From positions 124,001-188,000 of the forward strand of contig PKTN01000001.1 in the NCBI GenBank assembly GCA_002869185.1: a stretch of DNA of 64,000 nt, in the 5' to 3' direction. The stretch's first letter is position 1. Every line of letters begins with the position of its first letter. The notes beneath the pieces were generated by a model. It saw only the letters and a list, made by a program, of their open reading frames with translations, had not been told where the DNA came from and searched no databases. The position numbers and the translations under genes were made by a program. Positions 35,792 to 45,385 of this stretch are shown piece after piece. The DNA is from Denitrovibrio sp. (GTDB lineage: Bacteria > Chrysiogenota > Deferribacteres > Deferribacterales > Geovibrionaceae).

Positions 35792-37135
35792 TTATGCTGT
35801 TACCAGCGTTTTTTCTTCTAATCTTTTCATTCCAGTAGCCCATGCTGCATCTTCAAGGAGCTTATGAGCACCAGTAGTGTCAATAATAATTCCTTTCAGT
35901 AGCATATCTTCTACGGCTGATTTCCCTGCCACAGAGCATACGATCACTGCACAGTCATTTAGCAGATTCTGAACGTTATTAAGGTGCCCAGAAAGCTTAA
36001 TACAAGCATCATTGTCATCGTATTGAAGGTTACGAATCTCTCTGAGGTGAGCTCCCCAGCCTGAGACTTCGTAAACATAGAATGTACGTGCGTTTTTGAA
36101 AGTTACATCAGCAAGGTAGTTATTCTCTGTAGCGACAGCGACAAGCACCATCTTATTACGTGAATATTTTGAGGTTTTCTCTGTGACCTGCTGAGTTGTG
36201 AATGTACGGTGTATACTCATTACCTGAGATTTTACGGTTGATGAGTTTTCTATAGCCTCATCAGTAAGGCTGTTAATGTCGAACTCTTCGCCAAGTTTAC
36301 CTATAGCGTCAGCTCTACATTGGCGACAGTGTTGCATAACATTGTCGAAGCCACCCATAATCTCAGCGCAATCTAGTCTTGTTCTACCTATCATCTCCAT
36401 AGTCGGCTCTGCTACGCCATCTTTTGCGAATTTTGTGCCGTATTCTGGTTTACTCATAAGTGGAAGGATGTTGTGTATGAAAACGCCAAGTTCTTTTATC
36501 TTACGTGCCACTTCTGGAACGTGTTTATCATTAATGTCAGGGATAAGGACTGTATTGATCTTAACCAATATATCCCTTTCAACGAGCATCTTTATACCTT
36601 CAAGTTGACGTTGAAGGAGAATGTTCGCAGCATCAACTCCTCGGTATGTAACACCTTTGAAGTGTATCCAACTATATATGTGTTGACCGATCTCTGGATC
36701 AACAGCGTTCATCGTAACAGTCACGTGGCTGATACCTAATTCTTTAATTTCGTCTACATAGTCTGGGAGGTTTAGACCGTTAGTGCTGATACATGGAATA
36801 AGCTTAGGGTTATATGCCTTAAGAAGTCTAAGGGTCTGGAATGTGGATTCTGGGTTTGCAAGTGCATCTCCAGGTCCTGCTATTCCAACAACGCTTAGGT
36901 TGTCTAAGGATTGCTCAACCATGATAACTTTTTCAAGTGCTTGTTCAGGACTAAGTATGCCACTTGTGACACCAGGTCTTGACTCATTAGAACAGTCGTA
37001 TTTTCTATTACAGTAGTTACACTGGATGTTGCAAGCTGGTGCAACAGGCAGGTGAATTCTTGCGTATTTATCATGAGCATCTTTGCAGTAGCACGGATGT
37101 TTTTCTATTCTTTCTCTTACACTATCTTTATTCAT
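35792..37135 (-). CDS. nifB: NifB, FeMo-cofactor biosynthesis radical SAM protein
   Basis: The start at 37135 (MNKDSVRERIEKHPC) has a CGGAGGC site; the longer reading frame to 37162 would overlap the sigma-54 promoter and is rejected. The 447-residue protein has the radical SAM motif CNIQCNYCNRKYDC and, after about residue 310, a NifX/NafY-like domain (ENNYLADVTFKNARTFYVYEV). NifB builds the NifB-cofactor, the Fe-S-C core of FeMo-co. It is divergent from nifV with a shared control region containing two -24/-12 promoters and two NifA sites. Confidence 0.95.
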   Translation of the reverse strand: MNKDSVRERIEKHPCYCKDAHDKYARIHLPVAPACNIQCNYCNRKYDCSNESRPGVTSGILSPEQALEKVIMVEQSLDNLSVVGIAGPGDALANPESTFQTLRLLKAYNPKLIPCISTNGLNLPDYVDEIKELGISHVTVTMNAVDPEIGQHIYSWIHFKGVTYRGVDAANILLQRQLEGIKMLVERDILVKINTVLIPDINDKHVPEVARKIKELGVFIHNILPLMSKPEYGTKFAKDGVAEPTMEMIGRTRLDCAEIMGGFDNVMQHCRQCRADAIGKLGEEFDINSLTDEAIENSSTVKSQVMSIHRTFTTQQVTEKTSKYSRNKMVLVAVATENNYLADVTFKNARTFYVYEVSGWGAHLREIRNLQYDDNDACIKLSGHLNNVQNLLNDCAVIVCSVAGKSAVEDMLLKGIIIDTTGAHKLLEDAAWATGMKRLEEKTLVTA

Positions 37136-37157
37136 GTTCAGCCTCCGCCTTTCTAAA

Positions 37158-37174
37158 AGCAACGTTTGTGCCAG
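37158..37174 (-). promoter_or_regulatory. Sigma-54 promoter of nifB
   Basis: On the minus strand the site reads TGGCAC-AAACG-TTGC, with GG and GC twelve bases apart, as required for RpoN promoters. Transcription would start near 37147, only about 12 bases before the nifB ATG. Confidence 0.85.
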
Positions 37175-37217
37175 TTTGTAAAACCCTATAAACAGGGGAT
37201 TGTTAGCATTTTTTGTT

Positions 37218-37233
37218 TGTCATGATTGTTACA
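37218..37233. promoter_or_regulatory. NifA upstream activator site 1, nifB-nifV
   Basis: TGT-CATGATTGTT-ACA matches the TGT-N10-ACA consensus for NifA. It lies between the divergent nifB and nifV promoters. Confidence 0.75.
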
Positions 37234-37259
37234 ATTGTCTGTTTGTAGACCCGACATTG

Positions 37260-37285
37260 TGTAATGTTAGATATGTAACATTACA
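37260..37285. promoter_or_regulatory. NifA upstream activator site 2 inside a long palindrome, nifB-nifV
   Basis: The core TGT-TAGATATGTA-ACA (37265-37280) fits TGT-N10-ACA. It is embedded in a perfect ten-base inverted repeat (TGTAATGTTA ... TAACATTACA), so binding could be unusually strong. About 90-105 bases separate it from each -24 element. Confidence 0.75.
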
Positions 37286-37383
37286 ATCTGAATTGACATC
37301 ATCAGCATGGCGAGTGGTCTGATAAACCTAGTAAATACAGGGATGTAGGTACTTTATTACATATCGAGTGATAAGTTGTGCTT

Positions 37384-37400
37384 TTGGCACCCTCTTTGCG
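37384..37400 (+). promoter_or_regulatory. Sigma-54 promoter of nifV
   Basis: TTGGCACCCTCTTTGCG has GG and GC with a ten-base spacer, matching the RpoN consensus. The predicted start at about 37411 leaves a 17-base leader containing AAGGAG before the nifV ATG. Confidence 0.88.
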
Positions 37401-37427
37401 TATCAAAACATTATAAGGAGTTTGAAC

Positions 37428-38537
37428 ATGATTATAGATGATACTACTCTTAGAGATGGCGAACAGACACCTGGAGTTTCTTTTACTAAAAAAGAGAAGC
37501 TAACAATAGCAAAGCAACTTGACGCTATAGGTGTGCAGGAGATTGAGGCAGGGATACCTGTTATGGGTGTGGCTGAGTCTAAAATGTTCGAGGCGATCAT
37601 GGGGCTGGAGCTTGACGCTAGAATAATAGCATGGAACAGAGCTTTGGTTGGTGACGTTCAGGCATCTGTAGCGGCAGGGGCAAATGCGATAGAGATATCA
37701 TTACCCATGTCAGATGTACAGATAAATACAAAGCTTGGAAAGTCTCGTGAGTGGATACTAGATCAGGTTAAGTCAGTATTAGACTATGCATCAAAACATG
37801 ATTTATATATCTCTGTTGGTGGAGAGGATGCCTCAAGGGCTGATTTCGATTTTATGTCAGAATATATACAGACTATAGAGGCTCATGGAGCTGACAGGTT
37901 TAGATTTTGCGATACTATTGGTATACTCGACCCATTTCAGACATACGAACTTACTAAAAAGATAAGAGAAATTACGGATATGGATATAGAAGTTCATACC
38001 CACAACGATTTTGGTATGGCTACTGCTAACGCTTTGGCTGCGGTGAAGGGTGGGGCGACTCACGTAAATACCACCGTTATGGGGCTTGGAGAAAGGGCAG
38101 GGAATGCTCCTCTTGAAGAGATCATTATGGCATCCAGACATGTTTATGGAGTTGCAGATGAGTATGACACGAAGAATATGCGTTCTCTCTCTGAATATGT
38201 TGCAGTTGCATCTGGTCGTCTGCTTGAACCTCAGAAGCCTGTTATCGGTGAGTTTATGTTTACCCATGAGTCAGGCATACATACTGACGGTGTTTTGAAA
38301 AATCCTAAAAATTACGAAGCTTTTGATCCTGCTGAACTTAATATGGAGAGACATATTGTCTTTGGAAACCAGTCAGGGTTAGCCGTTTTGAAACATATAT
38401 TAGAGAAGGAAGGGCTCTTCTTGGAAGATTATGAGCTGTCAGGGCTTTTGCAAAGGGCTAAGAAATTGTCTCGTAAGAATAAGGCAGTGTTGAAACAGTC
38501 AGAAGTGATTAAGCTTTATATGAATATTGCTCAGTAA
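37428..38537 (+). CDS. nifV: Homocitrate synthase NifV
   Basis: The ATG at 37428 follows an AAGGAG site and the sigma-54 promoter; the longer frame back to 37368 runs through that promoter and is rejected. The 369-residue TIM-barrel enzyme has DTTLRDGEQTPGVSF, the HTHNDFG metal-ligand pair, and NTTVMGLGERAGN. It condenses acetyl-CoA and 2-oxoglutarate to homocitrate, the organic ligand of FeMo-co. It lacks the C-terminal regulatory domain of leucine-pathway isopropylmalate synthases. It is a single-gene unit followed by a bidirectional-looking hairpin. Confidence 0.93.
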   Translation: MIIDDTTLRDGEQTPGVSFTKKEKLTIAKQLDAIGVQEIEAGIPVMGVAESKMFEAIMGLELDARIIAWNRALVGDVQASVAAGANAIEISLPMSDVQINTKLGKSREWILDQVKSVLDYASKHDLYISVGGEDASRADFDFMSEYIQTIEAHGADRFRFCDTIGILDPFQTYELTKKIREITDMDIEVHTHNDFGMATANALAAVKGGATHVNTTVMGLGERAGNAPLEEIIMASRHVYGVADEYDTKNMRSLSEYVAVASGRLLEPQKPVIGEFMFTHESGIHTDGVLKNPKNYEAFDPAELNMERHIVFGNQSGLAVLKHILEKEGLFLEDYELSGLLQRAKKLSRKNKAVLKQSEVIKLYMNIAQ

Positions 38538-38538
38538 T

Positions 38539-38568
38539 AAAAAGGCGACTGATTAAAGCCGCCTTATT
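38539..38568. terminator. Bidirectional terminator between nifV and the nifH operon
   Basis: AAAAGGCG and CGCCTT pair, with A/T-rich flanks on both sides. It separates convergent nifV and the DUF269 gene at the end of the nifH operon. Confidence 0.6.
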
Positions 38569-38574
38569 AGTTTA

Positions 38575-38988
38575 TTATTCTACGCCTTCGAGCGATTTTA
38601 GGCATTTTGCGGTGAGTTTTTCACCCTCTTCAGATATCTTGTCAAGATCGGCAAAACCGAACTTGTGAGCATTTCTATGTATCCCTTGGGCAAGTATCAT
38701 ATCTTCGTAGACAATCAAAGCTCTACCAAAACCTTCTGTATTAATATCGATCACAGCGTTAGCCATCTTCCCTGTTTGCATTTCAACATTCTGAGCTACT
38801 GCTTCATAAAAGAGACGTATCTTAGCTATCACGTCATCAGGCATTCTGCCGTAAACGTCTATTTTCTTTTTGTCTTCTTTAGTCATAACAAAATGTCGGG
38901 ATATGATCGTTTCATCGTCCAGTTTTTTCCAAACGCCATATGCATCATGTGCTCGAAGTTTAGCGTTAAGTGTTTTCATAAATGACAT
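38575..38988 (-). CDS. NifX-associated nitrogen fixation protein (DUF269)
   Basis: The ATG at 38988 has a GAGG site eight bases upstream; the upstream frame runs into nifX without one. The 137-residue protein shows the DUF269 pattern: LRAHDAYGVWKKL, VMTKEDKKKIDVYGRMPDD, IRLFYEAVAQNVE and GFGRALIVYEDMI. Genes of this family sit beside nifX in many diazotrophs and are thought to help cofactor handling or maturation. It is the last gene of the nifH operon. Confidence 0.85.
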   Translation of the reverse strand: MSFMKTLNAKLRAHDAYGVWKKLDDETIISRHFVMTKEDKKKIDVYGRMPDDVIAKIRLFYEAVAQNVEMQTGKMANAVIDINTEGFGRALIVYEDMILAQGIHRNAHKFGFADLDKISEEGEKLTAKCLKSLEGVE

Positions 38989-38999
38989 AGTATCAACCT

Positions 39000-39371
39000 C
39001 TATGCATCTCTTAACATAGCTTTTTTCAGCCATGGAGCTGGGTTTGTACCAAGCTTCTCTTTGAGTGCGTCGAGAACTTCAACTATAGGCATTGGATCAG
39101 TAACTTTAACTGGGTGAATCTTGTTCTTTATAACGTGTGCAGCTGCTGGTCCACCGATCTCTGCAACATAAAGGATTGCACAGTCATTAAGCTCCTGAGC
39201 CTTTGTTTCAGTGTCAACCTTGTGGTCTTTAGTAGGGTCGATAGGAACAAACTCTCTCGTCTCTGAGAGTGAATATCCTTTGTCGTCGATGTCGTATATG
39301 GCTACTTTGTCTGCTTTACCAAAGTGTTGGTTTATTGTCTCCATGTCTGTTGTGCAGAATGCTATTTTCAT
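39000..39371 (-). CDS. nifX: NifX, FeMo-cofactor carrier
   Basis: A 123-residue protein with the NifX/NafY fold: INQHFGKADKVAIYDID, the ADP-like CAILYVAEIGGPAAAHVIKNKI and IVEVLDALKEKLG. NifX binds NifB-cofactor and the VK-cluster between NifB and NifEN. An AGGAG site lies before the ATG, 16 bases after nifN. Length is normal. Confidence 0.88.
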   Translation of the reverse strand: MKIAFCTTDMETINQHFGKADKVAIYDIDDKGYSLSETREFVPIDPTKDHKVDTETKAQELNDCAILYVAEIGGPAAAHVIKNKIHPVKVTDPMPIVEVLDALKEKLGTNPAPWLKKAMLRDA

Positions 39372-39387
39372 AATGATCTCCTTATTT

Positions 39388-40695
39388 TTAGTGTGATTTT
39401 TCTATGTCTTTTTCAAGACAGATGTTGCCTAGATCAAACGCAAGTTGCATAGCACCCTTGTATCCGATAAAGTTTCTATGGAAATGCCCAAGCATATCTT
39501 TGATAGGGTAGCCCGCTTTGTATAGAGGTAGCCCCTTTCTTTTGCATAAATGCACGGCATTTGAATTACTTATTACAAAATCAGACTCAGATATATGATC
39601 CTCTAAATCTGATAGATCTCCAAATATCACATGTTCAGCTTTTAAGCTTTCAAATGAACCAGTCTTAGCAGTTGTGACTAAACACTCAAGCTTTATACCT
39701 AGTTCTTCGCTAATGTATTTACCAAGACCGTATAAAAGGTCTGGCTCAGCAGCTATAGAGCATGTTTTGCCACCAAAGCTAAAGTGAGCGTCAAGCATAG
39801 CATCGAGTGCTCTGTGTCTTTCAATCTTAGCCCACTCTGGGACTGGCTTCCCAGTGTAATCTATAAGCCAAGATATAAGCTCATCTGTCGCTTTTATCCC
39901 TGTGAGTGTGTCGAATTTTTTGTAGGGCACACTATTCTTTTCTAGAAGAACGTCTGCTGCTTTCTCCATACTTTTACCGATAGCTATGGTGAAATCGGCA
40001 CAACAAGCGGTTCGAATGTCGTTAAGCTCAGAGCCTTCTTCTGGTAGTCCGTAAAAACGAGTTACCTGACCACCCATACTAGATGCTAAATCTGGAAGTA
40101 TAAAAGTATCGAGACCAAAGTAAGCGAATAACCTTTTTATCCAATCTATATCTGCGGCATTCAAATGCATACCAGCGAGTATGTTTATTCTTTTCTTATC
40201 TATATGTGTGCATTCAGGGCGAGGTGGTACGATAGTTTCAAGTATTGCAGCCACTGCACTAGCATAACCTGTCTCAGCGTCACCACTGAAATCTGGTGTT
40301 GCGACAGGGACGATCTGTACATGATCATATTCAGGATATTTCTCTCTGAACCTGAATAAAGTTCCTTTTATATCGTCACCTCTGGTTTCTGTCATACCTG
40401 TTGTTGTGAGTCCAATTATCTTTGGTTTTTGTTTTTCGATAACGTTCTTTATCCCGTCAAAAAGGTTTGAGTCGTTACCCAGTATAGTCGCAATATCAAA
40501 CACAGCAGTTGACTGCATAGGTGTGACCTCACGAAAATGTTGAGTAAGGAAGTTCTTAGTGAATGCCATACAACCTTGTGACCCGTGTACTAGTGGCATA
40601 CAGCCATCAATACCTAGGAAAGCTGTTACAGAACCGAGTATCTGGCTCTTTTTGAGTGGGTTGACGCTAAGTGGTTTTTCTGTAACTTTAACCAT
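39388..40695 (-). CDS. nifN: NifN, FeMo-cofactor scaffold beta subunit
   Basis: The start at 40695 overlaps the nifE stop in a TAATG arrangement and has a GGAGG site. The 435-residue NifK homologue contains PLKKSQILGSVTAFLGID, HGSQGCMAF and ILGNDSNLFDGIKN. With NifE it forms the scaffold on which NifB-cofactor is completed with Mo and homocitrate. The stop-start overlap with nifE ensures equal production of both. Confidence 0.92.
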   Translation of the reverse strand: MVKVTEKPLSVNPLKKSQILGSVTAFLGIDGCMPLVHGSQGCMAFTKNFLTQHFREVTPMQSTAVFDIATILGNDSNLFDGIKNVIEKQKPKIIGLTTTGMTETRGDDIKGTLFRFREKYPEYDHVQIVPVATPDFSGDAETGYASAVAAILETIVPPRPECTHIDKKRINILAGMHLNAADIDWIKRLFAYFGLDTFILPDLASSMGGQVTRFYGLPEEGSELNDIRTACCADFTIAIGKSMEKAADVLLEKNSVPYKKFDTLTGIKATDELISWLIDYTGKPVPEWAKIERHRALDAMLDAHFSFGGKTCSIAAEPDLLYGLGKYISEELGIKLECLVTTAKTGSFESLKAEHVIFGDLSDLEDHISESDFVISNSNAVHLCKRKGLPLYKAGYPIKDMLGHFHRNFIGYKGAMQLAFDLGNICLEKDIEKSH

Positions 40696-42059
40696 TACAT
40701 CTCCTCCCACGGTGCTTTACTGTGTGCGATATCAAAGACAGGTGACTCCATTGTGTAAACCATGTTTTTTGATAGTTCTACCATGCCGTCATAACCAGCG
40801 TAAGCGAATAGCCTCTCTTGGTTAACGTCTAGAAATGGCACTTGCCCCTTCATTGCGTTATACATATTCCTTCCTCCTGCAAGCAGAAGGTCGGCATTGT
40901 GTTCTTTTAGAAGGTTTAGGATTGTTCGTCCATCACCCTTAGGCATTAAGCCTTCTTCATTCCCTTCAAAATGGTCGAGAATCCTTTCTATGTCTTCATC
41001 TGTAGATTTTCTAGTACTTGATTTGATAACTTCCATACCAAGCTCTTGAAGCTGATTTAGTACTGACCAACTCTTTACTCCGCCAGTATAAACGAGTACT
41101 TTTTTACCTTTTAATTTTGGTAGGTATGGTGCGAGTCGTTCATATGTTTCTTTTTCCATTTTGTCAGTGAGCTTATTGACTTTCTCAACGAGAAATTCGC
41201 TACCTAAAGCTTTTGCTATATCGAGCAGAGTAGTTTTAGTCTGCTTCATTCCATAGAATGAACCTTCAAGATATGGGATCTCGTATTTGTCTTTAAGCTG
41301 ACGTGCGAGTGATATTAGAGCCTGTGAGCATATAACCACAGAGACTTTTGCCTTATGAGCGTAGCACAACTCATCATATTCTGCGTTCCCTGTCATTTTA
41401 GAGAGTAGGGTTATGCCTAGCTCTTTAAAGAGAGGTTCTATCTGCCACAGCTCACCAGCTATATTGTATTCTCCTATCATGTTGATAGAAAATTCAGGAA
41501 TGTGTTTAGGTTCCTTCGTGCCGATGACATGTTGTACAAGTGAGTGCCCGGCAAATTTGTTACCGAGGTTCTTGCTGCCCGAAAAGCCGGGGGAGTCGAC
41601 CGGAATCACAGGCAGCCTAACCTCACTGGAAGCCTCTTCACATACTTTTCCTATGTCTTCACCAATCATGGCTGTGACACAGGTGGAATATACAAAAACC
41701 GCTTTGGGTTTAAATTTTTCTGCTATGTATTTAATCGATTCTTTTAGTTTGTCTTCTGATCCAAAGATTATGTCCATCTCTGATATATCTGTTGTGAAAC
41801 CGTAAGTATGCATGTCGCCCACGTGTGAACGAGTACCACGGTTGTTATAACTGTGACCGCAACAGGTGATAGGTCCGTGTATAAGGTGTGCCGCATCTGC
41901 CACAGGCAAAAGGACAATCTGTGCTCCGTCAAAAGCGCATCCACCAGCTGTTGCTCCTGGGGTTGGCTTTTTACAAGCTTTCTTCTTTTCTTCTTCTGTT
42001 TTCGACTGGTTATGATCACAACCAGGTTCATTAACAAGTGTTTGTAATGTCAGTTTCAT
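40695..42059 (-). CDS. nifE: NifE, FeMo-cofactor scaffold alpha subunit
   Basis: A 454-residue NifD homologue with GATAGGCAFDGAQIVL, HGPITCCGHSYNNRG and STCVTAMIGED, the cysteines expected for the cluster near the subunit interface. A GGGAG site precedes the ATG. The repeat element at 42087-42141 sits between nifT and nifE, so nifENX may be expressed at a different level from nifHDK. The C-terminus ends MESPVFDIAHSKAPWEEM, typical of NifE. Confidence 0.93.
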   Translation of the reverse strand: MKLTLQTLVNEPGCDHNQSKTEEEKKKACKKPTPGATAGGCAFDGAQIVLLPVADAAHLIHGPITCCGHSYNNRGTRSHVGDMHTYGFTTDISEMDIIFGSEDKLKESIKYIAEKFKPKAVFVYSTCVTAMIGEDIGKVCEEASSEVRLPVIPVDSPGFSGSKNLGNKFAGHSLVQHVIGTKEPKHIPEFSINMIGEYNIAGELWQIEPLFKELGITLLSKMTGNAEYDELCYAHKAKVSVVICSQALISLARQLKDKYEIPYLEGSFYGMKQTKTTLLDIAKALGSEFLVEKVNKLTDKMEKETYERLAPYLPKLKGKKVLVYTGGVKSWSVLNQLQELGMEVIKSSTRKSTDEDIERILDHFEGNEEGLMPKGDGRTILNLLKEHNADLLLAGGRNMYNAMKGQVPFLDVNQERLFAYAGYDGMVELSKNMVYTMESPVFDIAHSKAPWEEM

Positions 42060-42086
42060 AACGTACTCCCGTGAAACTTACCTTAC

Positions 42087-42141
42087 GTCACCCTGAGCAA
42101 AACAAAATACTATATTGCTATTTTGTTCTCCTCAGTATGAC
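42087..42141. repeat. REP-like palindrome between nifT and nifE, copy 3
   Basis: GTCA-CC-CTGAG-CAAAACAAAAT pairs with ATTTTGTT-CTC-CTCAG-TA-TGAC across ACTATATTGCT. It is a long stem-loop in the 107-base gap inside the nif operon and shares the CTGAG-based ends of the other copies. Confidence 0.75.
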
Positions 42142-42167
42142 ATATTATAATGTCTTGTCTTAATCCC

Positions 42168-42380
42168 TTAATCACCCCGTGAAATAAGCTTGGCGTCCAT
42201 TGTTTTAGGTAGTGCAGGTTCCTCTTCCAATACATGAAACTCCAATATCCACCCATTATCCAGTGTAAACTGTCCACCAAAGGCTCCTTCCATTTCATAC
42301 GAAGTGACCATTGCTTCCATATCTTTTTTAGGGACGTATACCGAGTATACGTCCCCTTTTTTATTTAAAGTTACCTTCAT
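42168..42380 (-). CDS. nifT: NifT/FixU
   Basis: A 70-residue protein with KGDVYSVYVPKKDMEAMV, WGG-like GGQFTLDNGWILEF and a C-terminal LPKTMDAKLISRG, which match the NifT/FixU family. Its role is accessory and dispensable in the organisms where tested. It lies four bases after nifK. Confidence 0.85.
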   Translation of the reverse strand: MKVTLNKKGDVYSVYVPKKDMEAMVTSYEMEGAFGGQFTLDNGWILEFHVLEEEPALPKTMDAKLISRGD

Positions 42381-42384
42381 GGTA

Positions 42385-43896
42385 TTACCTTAGAAGGTCG
42401 TAACTTGGACCATCTTTAGTCTTGTCATCAACGTCATCAAGGATTTCGTTAACTATCCATGTAAGCATTTGAACGCCACCCTTGTAGCCCATTGTAGCGG
42501 CTCTATGGAGGTGATGTCTGTCTTGAAGTGGGAAACCGATACGCACAAGAGGTGTTCCAGTATCACGCTCAAGATATTTGCTGTATGAGTTACCGATTAT
42601 GTAGTCAACTGGCTCAGTGAAGAGGAGTGAACGGTAGTGCCACATATCTCTACCTGGGTAAGCTTTACCACCAGCACCAAACTCAGAGCTAGCAAGAAGT
42701 TCTTCACATTCTTTGCCCCACGCTTTTGTTCCGTTAGTAACGAGAACGTGAACAGGTTCAGCACCAAGCTCCATGATGAAACGAGTAAGACCAAGTGATT
42801 GATCTGGGTCACCGTTGATTCCGAATGTTTTACCGTGGATCCAGTAGTATGAATCTGCGATAGCATCAACAAGCTGACCACGCTCTTTTTCAAGCTGAGC
42901 AGGAACAGGCTTGCCTGTGAGCTCAGAGATAGCCATCATAAGGTCGTCAGTTCCAGCTATACCATAAGGGCTAACAACTTTTACTGTCTGACCCCAGCTT
43001 TCGAGAAGCTCTTTAGTCTTAACAGAAGAGTATTTCTGCATAAGGATAGCTGACTTCGAATTAGGAGCATCCTTAATAGCGTCGAGTGGAGTACCACCAA
43101 CATACATCTGGTAGTCACCATCAGTAGGTGAGTTAAGTACTTCTGAAGGGTCACTAATAAGGTTAAGCTCAGCACCAAATAGGTCAAAAATACGCTTAAT
43201 CTCTTCGAAGTTACCAATATAAGTATCAAATCCCATTATAACGTTAATCTTATCGTTTTTAGTTTCAGACACTTCGCCCATTTGCTCAAGGATACCGTGT
43301 ATCATTGCATCGTAACCTACGACATGTGAGCCAACAAAAGAAGGTGTGTGAGCATATGTCACAGGGAAATCTTTCGGAATATAGTCTTCATCTTTAGCGT
43401 TTTTGATGAAGTTGTTAAGGTCGTCACCAATAACCTCTGCCATACAAGATGTACAGATAGCTATCATATCAGGTTTGAACAGCTCGTGTGTGTTCTGTAG
43501 ACCGAGGTAGAGTGCATTGTGTCCACCGAAAACCGCAGCATCTTCAGTCATCGCATCACATGAACCAGGGAAAGGCTCACGGAAGTGACGCATAAAGTGT
43601 GAACGGAAGTAAGATGCACAACCTTGTGATCCGTGAAGGAAAGGCATAGTCTTTTCAAAACCGATAGCAGCATAGTAAGCACCAAGTGGCTGACAACCTT
43701 TAAGAGGGTTTACAACAAGGTCTTTTCTTTCGAAGTTGATCTTCTTGTACTCTTCAGTCTTTGTCCACTCAAGTATTTCTGCTACTTTTTCAGCAGTCTC
43801 AGCAGACTCGTATTGTTTTTTATTTTCGAATAGTTCCACATAGTCTTCATTTTTAAAAAGATCTATGTGATCCTTAATATGTAATTTTTCGCTCAT
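42385..43896 (-). CDS. nifK: Nitrogenase MoFe protein beta chain NifK
   Basis: A 503-residue NifK with VVNPLKGCQPLGAYYAA, HGSQGCASYFRSHFMRH and STSCMAEVIGDD-like CTSCMAEVIGDDL, giving the P-cluster cysteines at the expected spacing. It forms the alpha2-beta2 MoFe protein with NifD. A GGGAG site precedes the ATG, 18 bases after nifD. Length fits the Mo enzyme rather than Vnf/Anf. Confidence 0.96.
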   Translation of the reverse strand: MSEKLHIKDHIDLFKNEDYVELFENKKQYESAETAEKVAEILEWTKTEEYKKINFERKDLVVNPLKGCQPLGAYYAAIGFEKTMPFLHGSQGCASYFRSHFMRHFREPFPGSCDAMTEDAAVFGGHNALYLGLQNTHELFKPDMIAICTSCMAEVIGDDLNNFIKNAKDEDYIPKDFPVTYAHTPSFVGSHVVGYDAMIHGILEQMGEVSETKNDKINVIMGFDTYIGNFEEIKRIFDLFGAELNLISDPSEVLNSPTDGDYQMYVGGTPLDAIKDAPNSKSAILMQKYSSVKTKELLESWGQTVKVVSPYGIAGTDDLMMAISELTGKPVPAQLEKERGQLVDAIADSYYWIHGKTFGINGDPDQSLGLTRFIMELGAEPVHVLVTNGTKAWGKECEELLASSEFGAGGKAYPGRDMWHYRSLLFTEPVDYIIGNSYSKYLERDTGTPLVRIGFPLQDRHHLHRAATMGYKGGVQMLTWIVNEILDDVDDKTKDGPSYDLLR

Positions 43897-43914
43897 AATA
43901 TTAACTCCCTAAAA

Positions 43915-45354
43915 TTATTTCCATGGTGGTGTAAGGTGTTTCCAAACTGGACCGTTGACAGCCATGTCCATGTCTCTTGCGAATACTGCAAAACCATCAA
44001 GACCGTGGTATGGACCACTGTAGTCCCATGAGTGCATCTGACGGAAAGGTATACCTGATTTCTGTGTAGAGTATTTCTCTTTGATACCAGAACCTACGAG
44101 GTCAGGTTTGAAGTTTTCTATAAGTTTTTCCATCTCGTATTCGTTCATGTCGTCTACGATAAATGTAGTTTGATCAACGTATTCAAGTGTTCTTGCATAG
44201 TCGTCGTTGTGTGCAAATTCGTATCCAGTGATACCAACCTGTACGCCAAGGTCACGGAAAGCAGGGATTGTGTGACGTGGTCGAAGACCACCAACAAAAA
44301 GCATACAGTTTTTGCCTTCGAGTCTTGGCTTGTATTTCTCTACGATCTTTTGGAACTGAGGCTCGTAAAGTTTGATAGCTGCTTCTGTTTTAGCTTTGAT
44401 AGTGTCATCAAATTTTTCAGCGATAGCTCTCATACTTTTGAAAATCTGTGTAGGACCAAAGAAGTTAAACTCAACCCATGGTGTTCCGTGTTTCTCCTCA
44501 AGGTATCTTGAGATGTAGTTCATAGAACGGTAGCAGTGGATGAGTATCAATTTAGCTTTTGATGTATTTGCAATCTCACTCATAGATGCGTCACCAGTTG
44601 ACTGAGCGATAACGTTCAGTCCCATAGCTTCGAGTATCTTACGTGAAGACCAAGCATCACCACCAATGTTGTAGTCACCAAGGAGAGCTACGTTGTATGG
44701 GCTATCTTCGATAGGAGCACCTTCGAGGTCTTTTTCATATACCCAGTCTCTAAGTGAGTCGTTTGCAATGTGGTGACCAAGTGACTGAGAAACACCTCTA
44801 AAACCCTCACAACGGCAAGGAATAACAGGTTTCTCTATCTCTTTAGAAGTTTGTCTTGAAACAGCCTCAATATCGTCACCGATAAGACCGATTGGACACT
44901 CAGAAAGTACTGATACACCCTTGTTAAGTGGGAAGAGTGTGTTAGCTTCCATAATAAGGTTACTAAGTTTTTTGTCGCCACCGAAGACGATATCTTTTTC
45001 TTGGAAATCTGAAGTAATCTGCATTGGCACATAGTTGTCAATACCTACAGTTCCGTTTGCGAAGTTACGTCTAGCACCCCAAGAGTACTGACCACAACCA
45101 ACAGGACCGTGTGATATATGTATCATATCTTTGATCGGACCAAAAACCACACCCTTAGCTCCAGCGTATGCGCAACCACGCATAGACATAACACCCGGGC
45201 GAATCTTTCTGTTAGCTACGATGCCACATTTAACATCGTCAGCTTTAACAACATCCAATTTCTTTTTTCTATCTTTTTTCGTTTTATCATTATAACCGTC
45301 GAGGATCTCTTCCATCACCTCTACGCCATGATCATTTACATTCTTCTTTGGCAT
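43915..45354 (-). CDS. nifD: Nitrogenase MoFe protein alpha chain NifD
   Basis: A 479-residue NifD. The P-cluster cysteines are in [24 protein letters not shown] and [12 protein letters not shown]. FeMo-co ligands are the cysteine of [11 protein letters not shown] and the histidine of [15 protein letters not shown]. These motifs are those of molybdenum nitrogenase. A GAGG site precedes the ATG, which lies 105 bases after nifH; that gap holds a REP-like hairpin. Confidence 0.96.
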   Translation of the reverse strand: MPKKNVNDHGVEVMEEILDGYNDKTKKDRKKKLDVVKADDVKCGIVANRKIRPGVMSMRGCAYAGAKGVVFGPIKDMIHISHGPVGCGQYSWGARRNFANGTVGIDNYVPMQITSDFQEKDIVFGGDKKLSNLIMEANTLFPLNKGVSVLSECPIGLIGDDIEAVSRQTSKEIEKPVIPCRCEGFRGVSQSLGHHIANDSLRDWVYEKDLEGAPIEDSPYNVALLGDYNIGGDAWSSRKILEAMGLNVIAQSTGDASMSEIANTSKAKLILIHCYRSMNYISRYLEEKHGTPWVEFNFFGPTQIFKSMRAIAEKFDDTIKAKTEAAIKLYEPQFQKIVEKYKPRLEGKNCMLFVGGLRPRHTIPAFRDLGVQVGITGYEFAHNDDYARTLEYVDQTTFIVDDMNEYEMEKLIENFKPDLVGSGIKEKYSTQKSGIPFRQMHSWDYSGPYHGLDGFAVFARDMDMAVNGPVWKHLTPPWK

Positions 45355-45385
45355 TTTTTTACCTCATTTGTTAGTTCAATTTTCT

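Noticed and set aside
37136-37162. Longer nifB reading frame starting at 37162
   Set aside because: It would start upstream of the predicted transcription start and overlap the sigma-54 promoter; the GGAGG site fits the ATG at 37135.
42385-45354. Vanadium or iron-only nitrogenase
   Set aside because: No vnfG/anfG is present and the NifD/NifK motifs and accessory genes (nifENBVX) are those of the molybdenum enzyme.
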